This document shows positions 17,633 through 32,676 of a stretch of DNA of 64,000 nucleotides, piece by piece (position 1 is the stretch's first letter; each line of letters opens with the position of its first letter). The DNA is from Planctomycetota bacterium. Its GTDB lineage: Bacteria > Planctomycetota > UBA1135 > UBA2386. The translations under genes and the position numbers were made by a program. The stretch lies in the NCBI GenBank assembly GCA_020638655.1, contig JACKIC010000002.1:627620-691619 (forward strand), given 5' to 3'. The notes under the pieces are model-generated. The model did no database searches, had not been told where the DNA came from, and was given only the letters and a program-made list of their open reading frames with translations.

Positions 17633-18172
17633 ATGGCCGGCAGATTTGATCGGCGTCCGCCGTCGCAGGATCGCGGTCCCCGCATCAACCACCAGATTCG
17701 CATCCGTCAGGTGCGCGTCATCGACGAGGACAACAAGCAGCTCGGCATCTTGGAGACCGCCGACGCCCTCGCGCTGGCGATGCAGAAGGGATTCGACCTC
17801 GTCGAGATCGCACCGAACCAGCGGCCGCCCGTGTGCCGCATCATGGACTTCGGCAAGTTCAAGTACGAGGAGAAGAAGAAGGAGCAGGCCAGCCGCCGCA
17901 AGCAGCACCAGGTGCAGGTCAAGGAGCTGCGCGTGCGCCCCGCGACCGGCGACCACGACCTCGAGGTCAAGGTCAAGAAGGCCCAGGAGTTCCTCGCCGA
18001 CGGCGACAAGGTGCTGGTCTGCTGTCTGTTCCGCGGCCGCCAGATGGCGCACAAGGAAGTCGGCGAGCAGGTGATCGGCGAAGTCGTCAAGCGGCTCTCC
18101 GACATCGCCAAGGTCGAGGCCCCGATCCGCATGGAAGGGCGCCGCATGGTGCTGCTGCTGAGCAAGAAGTAG
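17633..18172 (+). CDS. infC: Translation initiation factor IF-3
   Basis: A 179-aa protein with the usual two-domain IF-3 layout. The N-terminal domain has INHQIRIRQVRVIDEDNKQL and LVEIAPNQRPPVCRIMDFGK; the C-terminal domain has KELRVRPATGDHDLEVKVKK and IRMEGRRMVLLLSKK. It prevents premature 50S joining and checks the start codon on the 30S subunit. The chosen start is an ordinary ATG at 17633 with AGAGGAT just upstream, not the rare AUU used in E. coli autoregulation. The usual downstream rpmI-rplT genes are absent; the next gene is the 2-oxoglutarate dehydrogenase, so the ribosomal operon is split here. Confidence 0.97.
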   Translation: MAGRFDRRPPSQDRGPRINHQIRIRQVRVIDEDNKQLGILETADALALAMQKGFDLVEIAPNQRPPVCRIMDFGKFKYEEKKKEQASRRKQHQVQVKELRVRPATGDHDLEVKVKKAQEFLADGDKVLVCCLFRGRQMAHKEVGEQVIGEVVKRLSDIAKVEAPIRMEGRRMVLLLSKK

Positions 18173-18285
18173 CGCCGCGACCCCGGACCCGCGAGACTCA
18201 CGACAACCACCCAGGCAGATCCGCCGGCCCGGGGGCGGCGGTGCCTCGGCGCACCGCGCACCCGCCGGCTCATGGCAAGGCAGGC

Positions 18286-21867
<3,582 letters not shown>

Positions 21868-21917
21868 TCGGCCGCGCGTCGTCCTCCTTCGTCCACTGCC
21901 AGCACAGGTCTGTCGCC

Positions 21918-22970
21918 ATGCAACACGGGCTCTCCCTCGCCGTCACCATCCTGCTCACGGCGACCTCGGGGGTGGCCCTGTGGCCGCAGCCCGTCCACGC
22001 GGCCGGCGGCGCCGAGGCGGTCGCGGCGGCGGCCAGTGCGTTCCTGGGCAAACTCTCGCCCGAGCAGCGGCAGCTGGCGCAGCGCGCGCTCGACGACGCC
22101 GAACGCACCTCGTGGAACTTCGTGCCGGGCCGCTACGCGGGCATCGAGCTCGGGGCGCTCGACGCGGCGCAGGACACCGCGGCGCGCGCGCTGCTCGCGT
22201 CGATGCTGTCGACGGCGGGCTTCGCCAAGGTCACTGCGATCACCAGACTCGAAGACGTGCTGCGCGCGATCGAGTCGGCCGGCGGTCACGACGCCAGCCA
22301 CCGGGACCCGGGCCGCTACGCGCTGCTGGTCTGCGGCGAGCCCGCCGCCGCCGGGACCTTCATGGTGCGCTTCCAGGGCCATCACGTCTCGCTGCAGGTC
22401 AGCGTGCACGAAGGCGCCGTGGTCAGCTGCTCGCCGCGCTTCCTGGGCACCAACCCCGCCGAGGTCCCGTCGGGCGAGCGCCGTGGCCAGCGCGTGCTCG
22501 GCGCCGAGGAGGACCTCGCGCGCGCCTTCCTGCTGATGCTCGACGAGGCGCAGCTGCAGCGCGCCGTGATCGCCGCGACCGCGCCGGCCGATGTGCTGCT
22601 CGGCCCCGGCCAGGCGCCGGCGAAGCTCGGCGCGCGCCGCGGCGTCGCCTGGAAGGACCTCGACGACGGCCAACGCGCCGTGCTGTGGCGCCTCGTCGAG
22701 GAATTCGCGCATGTGCTGCGCAGCGACGTCGCCGACGGCGAGCTGGCCCGCATCAAGTCGCGCGACCTCGACGAGCTGTCGTTCGCGTGGGCCGGCGGCC
22801 GCGAGCGGGGTCAGGGCCACTACTACCGCATCCACGGCACCTTCTTCGCCGTCGAGTACGACAACACCCAGAACGGGGCCAACCACGTGCACACCGTCTG
22901 GCGCGACTTCGAGCACGACTTCGGCGGCGACCTGCTGCGCAAGCACCTGCGCGAGCAGCACGGGCGGTGA
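21918..22970 (+). CDS. DUF3500-family secreted protein
   Basis: A 350-aa protein with a signal peptide (MQHGLSLAVTILLTATSGVA). The body shows DUF3500 hallmarks in order: WNFVPGRYAGIELGAL, a GFAKVTAITRLEDVLRAIE helix, RDPGRYALLVCGEPAAAGTF, RFQGHHVSLQVSVHEGAVVS, GTNPAEVPSGERRGQRVLGA EEDLAR, FAWAGGRERGQGHYYRIHG and EYDNTQNGANHVHTVWRDFE. The invariant GHH, HYY and EYDNTQN...H.H.VWRD residues look like a metal or ligand site. The family has no established function that I can name. It follows kgd by 50 bp on the same strand and is followed directly by the large palindrome. Confidence 0.9.
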   Translation: MQHGLSLAVTILLTATSGVALWPQPVHAAGGAEAVAAAASAFLGKLSPEQRQLAQRALDDAERTSWNFVPGRYAGIELGALDAAQDTAARALLASMLSTAGFAKVTAITRLEDVLRAIESAGGHDASHRDPGRYALLVCGEPAAAGTFMVRFQGHHVSLQVSVHEGAVVSCSPRFLGTNPAEVPSGERRGQRVLGAEEDLARAFLLMLDEAQLQRAVIAATAPADVLLGPGQAPAKLGARRGVAWKDLDDGQRAVLWRLVEEFAHVLRSDVADGELARIKSRDLDELSFAWAGGRERGQGHYYRIHGTFFAVEYDNTQNGANHVHTVWRDFEHDFGGDLLRKHLREQHGR

Positions 22971-22972
22971 GT

Positions 22973-23049
22973 GTACGGAACCGGGTACAAACCACACAGG
23001 CTCGGCCGCGGAGCGGCCGAGCCTGTGTGGTTTGTACCCGGTTCGGTAC
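22973..23049. repeat. 37-bp-stem palindrome with 3-nt loop
   Basis: The left arm 22973-23009 and right arm 23013-23049 are complementary except for one position, separated by GGA. The arms include the motif CCGGGTACAAACCACACAGG. There is no following T-run. It starts two bases after the DUF3500 stop codon and lies 51 bp before exbD. It may act as an mRNA-stabilising or terminating hairpin or be a REP-like dispersed element. A partial copy lies at 23661-23686. Confidence 0.85.
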
Positions 23050-23100
23050 GCACGTGAACCACGCGGGCGGGCACGCGTTGAGGCGGCGCGAGGTGAACCC

Positions 23101-23631
23101 ATGAGCCACTCCGACGCTGCGGACTTCGAAGCGAAGTCCGACATGACGCCGATGATCGACGTCGTGTTCTTGATGATCATCTTCTTCATCTGCATCGACT
23201 TCAAAGTGCTCGAAGCGAAGCTGCCGGCGTACCTGCCCAAGGACGTCGGCGGTGGGCCGAGCTACGTCGAGCCGCGCGAACAGCTGGTCGTCGACGTGCA
23301 CTGCGTCGCCAGCGGCGACAAGGTGTTCTCGGGCTCGGCTGGCGGGTCGGGTCGCGCGCCGCGCTACCGGCTGCAGGGCCGCGAGCTGCGCTGGGCGGTG
23401 GGGCCGCGGCCGATCGGCGACGTGCCGACGCTGCACGCCGAGTTGAAGCGCATCGCCGCCGACCCGGGCATGCTGCAGTCGGACGTCCGGACCGGCGCGC
23501 GAGTGCTGCCCCCGGTCGTGGTCGTGGGGCACGCGGGGGCCTGTTACGACGACATCGCGCGAACTGCCGATGCGGTGGCGGCCGCGGGCTTCGGCGAGGT
23601 GACGTTCGGCTACGACCCGGGCCGTCGCTGA
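23101..23631 (+). CDS. ExbD/TolR-family biopolymer transport protein
   Basis: A 176-aa protein. Residues 10-40 hold the diagnostic ExbD/TolR segment DMTPMIDVVFLMIIFFICID: a membrane helix with the proton-path Asp of PMIDVVF. The rest is the periplasmic domain, ending with a conserved-type strand (VGHAGACYDDIARTADAVAAAG) matching the ExbD VxGDxxxxYxxVVxVMDxxxxAG pattern. The central part (about 55-115) is longer than the usual ~140-aa family length. GAGGTGAA precedes the ATG. No ExbB/TolQ gene is adjacent, and the gene is bracketed by two copies of the palindromic element, so it may be a displaced member of an ExbBD system. Confidence 0.88.
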   Translation: MSHSDAADFEAKSDMTPMIDVVFLMIIFFICIDFKVLEAKLPAYLPKDVGGGPSYVEPREQLVVDVHCVASGDKVFSGSAGGSGRAPRYRLQGRELRWAVGPRPIGDVPTLHAELKRIAADPGMLQSDVRTGARVLPPVVVVGHAGACYDDIARTADAVAAAGFGEVTFGYDPGRR

Positions 23632-23660
23632 ACGACTGCGGGCGGGCCGCGGGCGCGCGC

Positions 23661-23686
23661 TGTGTGGTTTGTACCCGGTACCGTAC
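23661..23686. repeat. Half-copy of the 22973-23049 palindrome
   Basis: TGTGTGGTTTGTACCCGG followed by TACCGTAC matches the right arm of the upstream palindrome with two mismatches in 26 bases. It lies between the convergent ends of exbD and the hydrolase gene at 23689. Confidence 0.75.
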
Positions 23687-23688
23687 CC

Positions 23689-24306
23689 TCAGCGCTGAGC
23701 GAACGCGGCGGCCGCGGCGATGGCGGCGGCGAGGTGCGCTTCGGCCGAATGACCGCTGCGCTTGCGCGGTGCGAGCGAGTGGTCGCCGTCGGCGAACCAG
23801 CGCACCGTGATGGCGGCGGACAGGGGGTAGGCATCGACCTCGGCGCGCGTGCCGAAGGGGTCGCGCGCGCCCTGCAGGATCAGGGTCGGCGTGCGCAGCG
23901 CCTCGAGGTGCGCGGTGCGCAGCTGCTCGGGTTTGCGCGGCGGGTGGAACGGGTAGCCGAACACCACCACCGCGGCGGCGCCGAGCTCGTCGGCCAGCGT
24001 CGTCGCGACGCGACCGCCCATCGACTTGCCCATCAGCACGACGCGACCCGGGCCGCAGCTGGCGACGACCTCGCGCATGCAGTCGCGCAGCACGGGCAGG
24101 CGATCGGGCGCGCGGCGGTGACCGGCGCGCGAATCGCGCTGGTAGGGGAACTCGAAGCGCACGACGCGCAGGCCGGCGTCCGCGAGGCCCGCGGCGACGG
24201 CGGCGAGGAACGGGTGCTCCATGCCGGCGCCGGCGCCGTGCGCGAGCACGACGGTGGCGGCCGCGTTCTCGGGCCCGTCCCAGAGCAGGTGCAGCGGCGG
24301 CGTCAT
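23689..24306 (-). CDS. Small alpha/beta-hydrolase (KANL3/Tex30-like)
   Basis: A 205-aa single-domain hydrolase. It has the dienelactone-like LAHGAGAGMEHPFLAAVA start, FEFPYQRDSR, a nucleophile elbow MGKSMGG (Ser), an acid candidate in LILQGARDPFG, and a His candidate in FADGDHSLAPRK. The HGAGAGMEHP and FPYQ signatures match the KANL3/Tex30 alpha/beta-hydrolase-like group, whose bacterial substrates are unknown. It is the last of three tightly packed minus-strand genes: its start overlaps the thioesterase stop by 4 bp, so translational coupling is likely. Confidence 0.85.
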   Translation of the reverse strand: MTPPLHLLWDGPENAAATVVLAHGAGAGMEHPFLAAVAAGLADAGLRVVRFEFPYQRDSRAGHRRAPDRLPVLRDCMREVVASCGPGRVVLMGKSMGGRVATTLADELGAAAVVVFGYPFHPPRKPEQLRTAHLEALRTPTLILQGARDPFGTRAEVDAYPLSAAITVRWFADGDHSLAPRKRSGHSAEAHLAAAIAAAAAFAQR

Positions 24307-24707
24307 CGGGGCCGCCGTTCGCGCAGCAGGAAGGTGAACGTGCCCTTGGCGACGCGGCGCCCGCCCTGGAACAGCTCGCTCTCGCAGACCGCGACGGTGC
24401 TGCCGACGCGCAGCGGCGTCGCCACCGCGCGCAGCGGGCCATCCGCGACGCTCGCGCCGGCGAGGAACTGCATCGCGCAGCCGGTGCCGGTCATCGCGCG
24501 GTCCGCGGGCAGGTAGGGCCACAGCAGGTAGACCGCGGCCATGTCGGCGAGCGCGGTCAGGATGCCGCCCTGCACGACCCCTTCTTCCTGCAGGAACTCG
24601 TCGCGCACGGGCAGCGACAGCTCGACGCGCTCGCGGCTGGCGTCGACGAGCTCGATGCCGAGGAAGCGGTTGCACGGTGTCCGCGCGAATACGGCGGCGG
24701 GGTCCAT
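24303..24707 (-). CDS. PaaI-type hotdog thioesterase
   Basis: A 134-aa protein spanning a single hotdog fold. It has NRFLGIELVDASRERVELSL, the catalytic-helix segment EEGVVQGGILTALADMA (with the Gly-Gly turn and Asp of the PaaI group), and a C-terminal strand GRRVAKGTFTFLL. It is predicted to hydrolyse acyl-CoA thioesters. Start and stop overlap or abut its operon partners: ferredoxin upstream (1 bp gap) and hydrolase downstream (4-bp overlap). The physiological substrate is unknown. Confidence 0.88.
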   Translation of the reverse strand: MDPAAVFARTPCNRFLGIELVDASRERVELSLPVRDEFLQEEGVVQGGILTALADMAAVYLLWPYLPADRAMTGTGCAMQFLAGASVADGPLRAVATPLRVGSTVAVCESELFQGGRRVAKGTFTFLLRERRPR

Positions 24708-24708
24708 G

Positions 24709-25107
24709 TCAGCGACCCTCCGTCGCGCCGTCGCCGGCGAGCGGCGCCGAGAACACGCAGTGTTCGCGCACGATCTGCCCGCCGATCAGGTGTCGCTGAA
24801 CGATCTGCTCGAGCACCTCGGTGGTGCAGCCGCCGTACCACGTGCCTTCGGGGTAGACGACGGCGATCGGCCCGCCGCTGCACAGCCGCAGGCAGTTCGC
24901 CTTGGTGCGCTGCACGCCGCCGTGCTCGGACAGGCCGAGCTCCTTGAGGCGACGCTTGAGGAAGTCCCACGCCGCGAGGCCCGCCTCCTTGTCGCAGCAC
25001 TTGGGGTTGCTCTGGTCGCAGCACAGGAAGATGTGCCGCCGGGCCACGGGCAGGCCGAGGCTGTGCACCAACTGCTGTTGCGCGTCGCGCGGGTCGTCCG
25101 ATGCCAT
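24709..25107 (-). CDS. Thioredoxin-like [2Fe-2S] ferredoxin
   Basis: A 132-aa protein of the clostridial/NuoE-type thioredoxin-fold ferredoxin family. It has RRHIFLCCDQSNPKCC near residues 22-36 and RTKANCLRLCSGGPIAVVYP near 68-85, giving the C-x(n)-C ... C-x3-C cluster ligands, followed by WYGGCTTEVLEQIVQ. It is an electron carrier. First gene of a three-gene operon with thioesterase and hydrolase. The ATG at 25107 was chosen because longer frames lack homology. It is divergent from the DapA-family gene, with 109 bp between starts. Confidence 0.9.
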   Translation of the reverse strand: MASDDPRDAQQQLVHSLGLPVARRHIFLCCDQSNPKCCDKEAGLAAWDFLKRRLKELGLSEHGGVQRTKANCLRLCSGGPIAVVYPEGTWYGGCTTEVLEQIVQRHLIGGQIVREHCVFSAPLAGDGATEGR

Positions 25108-25216
25108 GCCGCAACGATCGCGCGCCGGGCGGGCGAGCGCCAGCCTCGACGTCGGCTCGGACATCGGCGCGCGGAGACTTGCACCCGACGATGCGGTGCC
25201 GTTCGCTAGTCGCCCC

Positions 25217-26122
25217 ATGGCTCCCTCGCCGTTCCGCCACGTCCTGCCCGCCATCACCACCCCGTTCACTGCCGACGACGCCGTCGACCACGACTTCCTC
25301 GGCAAGCACGCGCGCTGGCAGCTCGACCAGGGCTGCTCGGGCATCATCCCGCTCGGTTCGCTCGGTGAGGGCGCGACGCTCGACGAGGGCGAGAAGGTGG
25401 CGATCCTGAAGACGCTGGTCGCGGCGGCGGGGGACCACCCGGTGCTACCGGGCATCGCCGCGCTGAGCACGCGCCAGGCGGTGCGGCTCGCCCAGGCGGC
25501 CGCCGACGCGGGCTGTCGCGGGCTGATGGTGCTGCCGGCCTACGTGCACAAGGGCGGCATGCACGAGGCGCGGGCGCACCTCGACGCGGTGCTGCGCGCG
25601 ACCGACCTGCCCTGCATGCTCTACAACAACCCGCCGGCCTACGGCGTCGACTTCACGCCGCCGTTCATCGCCGACCTGGCTGCGGCGCACGCCAACCTGG
25701 TCGCGGTCAAGGAGTCGAGCGGCGACGCGCGGCGGGTCACGGCGGTCAAGGCGCTGGTCGGCGACCGGCTCGCGGTGCTCGTCGGCATGGACGACATGCT
25801 CTGCGAAGGGGTCGCCGCCGGCGCGACGGGCTGGGTCGCGGGGCTCGTCAACGCGTTCCCGGCCGAGTCGGTGCGGTTGTTCGAACTGGCGCGCGACGGC
25901 CAGCACGCCGCGGCGCGCGCGCTCTACCGGTGGTTCCTGCCGCTGCTGCGGCTCGACACGGTGCCCGAGTTCGTGCAACTCATCAAGCTGGTGCAGCAGG
26001 AGGTCGGCCAGGGCAACGAACGCGTGCGCCTGCCGCGGCTGCCGGCCTCGGGCGCGCTGCGCGAACAGGCGCTGATGGTGATCCGCGAGGCGCTCGCGGC
26101 GATGCCGGAGGCGGCGCAGTGA
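25217..26122 (+). CDS. DapA-family lyase/dehydratase (likely 2-keto-3-deoxy-sugar-acid or pyrroline-hydroxycarboxylate type)
   Basis: A 301-aa TIM-barrel of the dihydrodipicolinate synthase/N-acetylneuraminate lyase superfamily. Schiff-base Lys is at about 165 (LVAVKESSGD), Tyr at about 136 (MLYNNPP), and the carboxylate-binding loop is LGSLGEG. It sits 4 bp into the next gene, an aldehyde dehydrogenase of the 2-oxoglutarate-semialdehyde type. That pairing points to a pathway making 2-oxoglutarate semialdehyde: sugar-acid (arabonate/glucarate) dehydration, or hydroxyproline breakdown through pyrroline-4-hydroxy-2-carboxylate deaminase. The local sequence cannot choose between these. True DapA (lysine synthesis) is less likely in this context. 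Confidence 0.88.
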   Translation: MAPSPFRHVLPAITTPFTADDAVDHDFLGKHARWQLDQGCSGIIPLGSLGEGATLDEGEKVAILKTLVAAAGDHPVLPGIAALSTRQAVRLAQAAADAGCRGLMVLPAYVHKGGMHEARAHLDAVLRATDLPCMLYNNPPAYGVDFTPPFIADLAAAHANLVAVKESSGDARRVTAVKALVGDRLAVLVGMDDMLCEGVAAGATGWVAGLVNAFPAESVRLFELARDGQHAAARALYRWFLPLLRLDTVPEFVQLIKLVQQEVGQGNERVRLPRLPASGALREQALMVIREALAAMPEAAQ

Positions 26123-27705
26123 GCGCCGCGGCGGCGGGGCTGCGCGGCGAGCACTTCCTCGCCGGCGCAGCCGAGACCGAGGGCGGCGAGACCTTCACGG
26201 CGATCGATCCGCACAGCGGCAAGGCGATCGGACCGAGCTACGCCGAAGCCACGGCGGCGCAGGTCGAGCGCGCCTGCGCCGCCGCCGCGGCCGCGAAGCT
26301 GCCGCTGCTGGCCACGGCGCCGGCGCAGCGCGCGGCGCTGCTGCGGCGCATCGCCGACGGGTTGCTCGAGCTCGGCGACGAACTGTTGACCTGCTACTGC
26401 GCCGAGACCGCGCTGCCCAAGGGTCGTGCCGAGGCCGAGCGCGGCCGCACCGTCGGCCAGCTGCGTCTCTACGCCGATCTCGTCGAGGCGGGCTCGTGGG
26501 TCGACGCGCGCATCGATCGCGCCGACCAGCAGCGCCAGCCGATGCCGAAGCCGGACCTGCGCCGCATGCTGGTCGGCATCGGCCCGGTGGTGGTGTTCGG
26601 CGCCAGCAACTTTCCGCTGGCCTACTCGGTCGCCGGCGGCGACACCGCCTCGGCGCTCGCGGCCGGCTGCCCGGTGATCGTCAAGGGCCACCCTGCGCAC
26701 CCGGGCACCAGCGAGCTGGTCGGTCGCGTCATCCACGACGCGGTGCGCGCGCTCGGCCTGCCCGCGGGAACGTTCTCGCTGCTGCACGGCCGTTCGCACG
26801 AGGTCGGCACGCTGCTGGTGCAGCATCCGGCGATCGCGGCGGTCGGGTTCACCGGCTCGCACCGCGGCGGGCGGGCGCTGTTCGACCTCGCGGCGGCGCG
26901 CCCCGAGCCGATCCCGGTGTTCGCCGAGATGGGCTCGATGAACCCCGTGCTGATCCTGCCGCGCGCGATGGCGGCGCGCGGCGCGCAGATCGCCGCGCAG
27001 CTCGCGGCCTCGGCGCTGCTGGCCGGCGGCCAGTTCTGCACCAGCCCCGGCATGGTGCTGTGGCAGCGCGGCGCGGGCGACGAGGCGTTCGTCGCGACGC
27101 TGACGGAGCAACTCGGCGGCGCCGCCGCCGCGCCGACCGTGCACCCGTCGATCAAGAGCGGCTACGACGCTGCGTTCGCCGAGCTCGGCAAGCTGCCCGT
27201 CGAGGTCACCGCCCGCGGCGCGGTCGGCGACGGCGCGACCGCGGTGTGCCTGACGCTGCTGTCGGCCTCGGCGGCGGCGGTGGTGGCCAACCCGCGGTTG
27301 CGCACCGAGATCTATGGGCCGGCGGTGCTGACCGTCGGCTGCGGGCAGCGCGCCGAGCTGCTGCAGCTGGCGGGTTCGCTGCACGGCCACCTCACCGCCA
27401 CCGTGCACGGCGACGGCGACGACTTCGCCGAGTTCGCGGACGTGATCGAGGTGCTGCGCAGCAAGGTCGGCCGGCTGCTCGCCAACGGCGTGCCGACCGG
27501 CGTCGAGGTCTGCGGCGCGATGGTGCACGGCGGTCCCTACCCGGCGGCGACCGACGCGCGCTTCTCGGCGGTCGGGCCGACCGCGATCTTGCGCTGGGCG
27601 CGGCCGGTGTGCTGGCAGGACTGGCCGCACGAGCTGCTGCCGGCCGAGTTGCAGGATCACAATCCGCTCGGGATCCGGCGCACGATCGACGGCGTCGTGT
27701 CCTAG
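26119..27705 (+). CDS. Aldehyde dehydrogenase (2-oxoglutarate semialdehyde type, NADP-dependent)
   Basis: A 528-aa protein starting at the GTG that overlaps the upstream stop (GTGA). Typical features: VVVFGASNFPLAYSVAGGDT, GCPVIVKGHPAHPGTSELVG, VGFTGSHRGGRALFDLAAAR, FAEMGSMNPVLIL (catalytic Glu), and GGQFCTSPGM with nucleophile Cys at about 307. The FGASNFPLAYSVAGGDTASA signature and length match the family that oxidises 2,5-dioxopentanoate to 2-oxoglutarate. It would complete a route into the TCA cycle, consistent with the kgd gene in the same window. Translationally coupled to the upstream lyase. Confidence 0.92.
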   Translation: MSAAAAGLRGEHFLAGAAETEGGETFTAIDPHSGKAIGPSYAEATAAQVERACAAAAAAKLPLLATAPAQRAALLRRIADGLLELGDELLTCYCAETALPKGRAEAERGRTVGQLRLYADLVEAGSWVDARIDRADQQRQPMPKPDLRRMLVGIGPVVVFGASNFPLAYSVAGGDTASALAAGCPVIVKGHPAHPGTSELVGRVIHDAVRALGLPAGTFSLLHGRSHEVGTLLVQHPAIAAVGFTGSHRGGRALFDLAAARPEPIPVFAEMGSMNPVLILPRAMAARGAQIAAQLAASALLAGGQFCTSPGMVLWQRGAGDEAFVATLTEQLGGAAAAPTVHPSIKSGYDAAFAELGKLPVEVTARGAVGDGATAVCLTLLSASAAAVVANPRLRTEIYGPAVLTVGCGQRAELLQLAGSLHGHLTATVHGDGDDFAEFADVIEVLRSKVGRLLANGVPTGVEVCGAMVHGGPYPAATDARFSAVGPTAILRWARPVCWQDWPHELLPAELQDHNPLGIRRTIDGVVS

Positions 27706-27715
27706 AGGCCGCGGC

Positions 27716-28408
27716 ATGTCCGCCGCCGAACCTCCGACCGCGCTCGAACGGCGCAGCGCTGCGCTGGCGACCTGGTCGACCGCGCGCCTGTTGCGGTCGT
27801 GGCCGCGCGAACCGCTGTGGCAGCGCCGGATCGCCGAGCTGCTGCTGTTCGCGCGCGCCGAAGAGCTCGACGCCGCGGCGTGGCGGCGCCTCCAGGGCCT
27901 GATGGCGAGCGGCCGCATCGACGAGCACGTGGTGTTCTTCGTGCGGTGCCGCGGCGCGGTGTGGCAGCGGGACCTGCCGACGCTGCTCGAGCTGTTCCCG
28001 GCCGGGTGTGAGTATCCCGACTGGATCCGGGCGGCGGGAGACCTCGCGCTCGCCAACGCGCACGTGCTCGAGCGCTGGGAGGCGCTGCTGCGCGGCCGTC
28101 ACTACGCGAGCCTGTCCGCCAGCCGGCGTGAGGTCGTGCTCTCGCTCGGCAAGCTCGGCGCGGTGGTCGGGCCCTACGCGGCCGAGCTGTGCGCGAAGTA
28201 CTACGTGGGCGACGCGGCCGACGAGGCGCTGCGCGCGTGGACGATCGCTCGGTGCACGACCCCGGCGACCGGGTGGGTCGCATGCGGTGCTTGCAGGCAC
28301 GGCGTGGTGGTCGAGCACCGCCGTGGCTGGTGGCGCGCGGCGCGCGACTTCACGGTCTGCGCGATCTGCGGCGGTCGTCCGTGGCTGCCGCGCGGCGTCC
28401 GAGCCTGA
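27716..28408 (+). CDS. Unknown protein with C-terminal zinc-ribbon-like cysteines
   Basis: A 230-aa protein I do not recognise. Residues 1-185 are helical and rich in Trp/Arg/Leu (WSTARLLRSWPREPLWQRRI). The last 45 residues contain paired cysteines CGAC and CAIC spaced about 26 residues apart, which may bind zinc (VACGACRHGVVVEHRRGWW then FTVCAICGGRPW). It begins 10 bp after the aldehyde dehydrogenase stop on the same strand and may be cotranscribed with it. Confidence 0.6.
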   Translation: MSAAEPPTALERRSAALATWSTARLLRSWPREPLWQRRIAELLLFARAEELDAAAWRRLQGLMASGRIDEHVVFFVRCRGAVWQRDLPTLLELFPAGCEYPDWIRAAGDLALANAHVLERWEALLRGRHYASLSASRREVVLSLGKLGAVVGPYAAELCAKYYVGDAADEALRAWTIARCTTPATGWVACGACRHGVVVEHRRGWWRAARDFTVCAICGGRPWLPRGVRA

Positions 28409-28440
28409 TGCGGGAAGGGCCCCCGCGGTATCGTCGCGGC

Positions 28441-28965
28441 ATGCGGACCAAGGCGCTGCTGTGGTTGCTGTTGAGCGGACTGGCCGGCTGCACCAGCCTG
28501 TGGACGCAGCGAGATCATCAGGCGGTCGCCTGGAGCGACGGGGACGAGGCCCGCATCGATGTCTGGCTGCGGCAGGGCTCGAGTGACGTCGGCGTGCCGT
28601 GGCTGACCCTTGCCGACGTGGTCGCGACGCCGGTGATCTGGGTCGCGGAGGTGCAGTTCGGCGTCTTCGCCGCGCTGAGCGACGACGCGCGCATCGAATG
28701 GGGGCCGCTCGGCTTCCTCGCGAGCCTGTTGCCGTGCATCACGTGCGTGCCGCTCGACAACAAACCGTACGCGTGGTTGCACCTGTCGAGCGCGTTGCAC
28801 CTCGGCCCCGAGGATCGCGCCGAGCTCGCCGGACTCGGCGAGGGCGCCGGGGTCGAGTGGCTCGCGGCGCGGTACGTGGCGCAGTTCCCCGAGGACGCCG
28901 GGGCCGCCGACCGCGTGCGCAAGTGGGTCAGCGGCGTGTCGCTGGCCGAGCCGGCTCGCAAGTGA
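28441..28965 (+). CDS. Hypothetical lipoprotein
   Basis: A 174-aa protein with a lipoprotein signal (MRTKALLWLLLSGLAGCTSL; Cys at residue 17). A second hydrophobic stretch about residues 60-80 (LADVVATPVIWVAEVQFGVF) suggests a membrane-associated loop. The motif LADVVATPVIWV resembles a small outer-membrane lipoprotein group (YceK-like), but I could not establish it. It is convergent with nrdJ, with 45 bp between stops. Confidence 0.6.
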   Translation: MRTKALLWLLLSGLAGCTSLWTQRDHQAVAWSDGDEARIDVWLRQGSSDVGVPWLTLADVVATPVIWVAEVQFGVFAALSDDARIEWGPLGFLASLLPCITCVPLDNKPYAWLHLSSALHLGPEDRAELAGLGEGAGVEWLAARYVAQFPEDAGAADRVRKWVSGVSLAEPARK

Positions 28966-29010
28966 TCGGGCTCGCCGCGGCGGTCCATGCGCCGCGGCGA
29001 CCGGCCTTGC

Positions 29011-32676
<3,666 letters not shown>

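Noticed and set aside
22973..23049. Rho-independent terminator
   Set aside because: The stem is far longer than usual and no T-run follows. It may still stop transcription, but this cannot be claimed.
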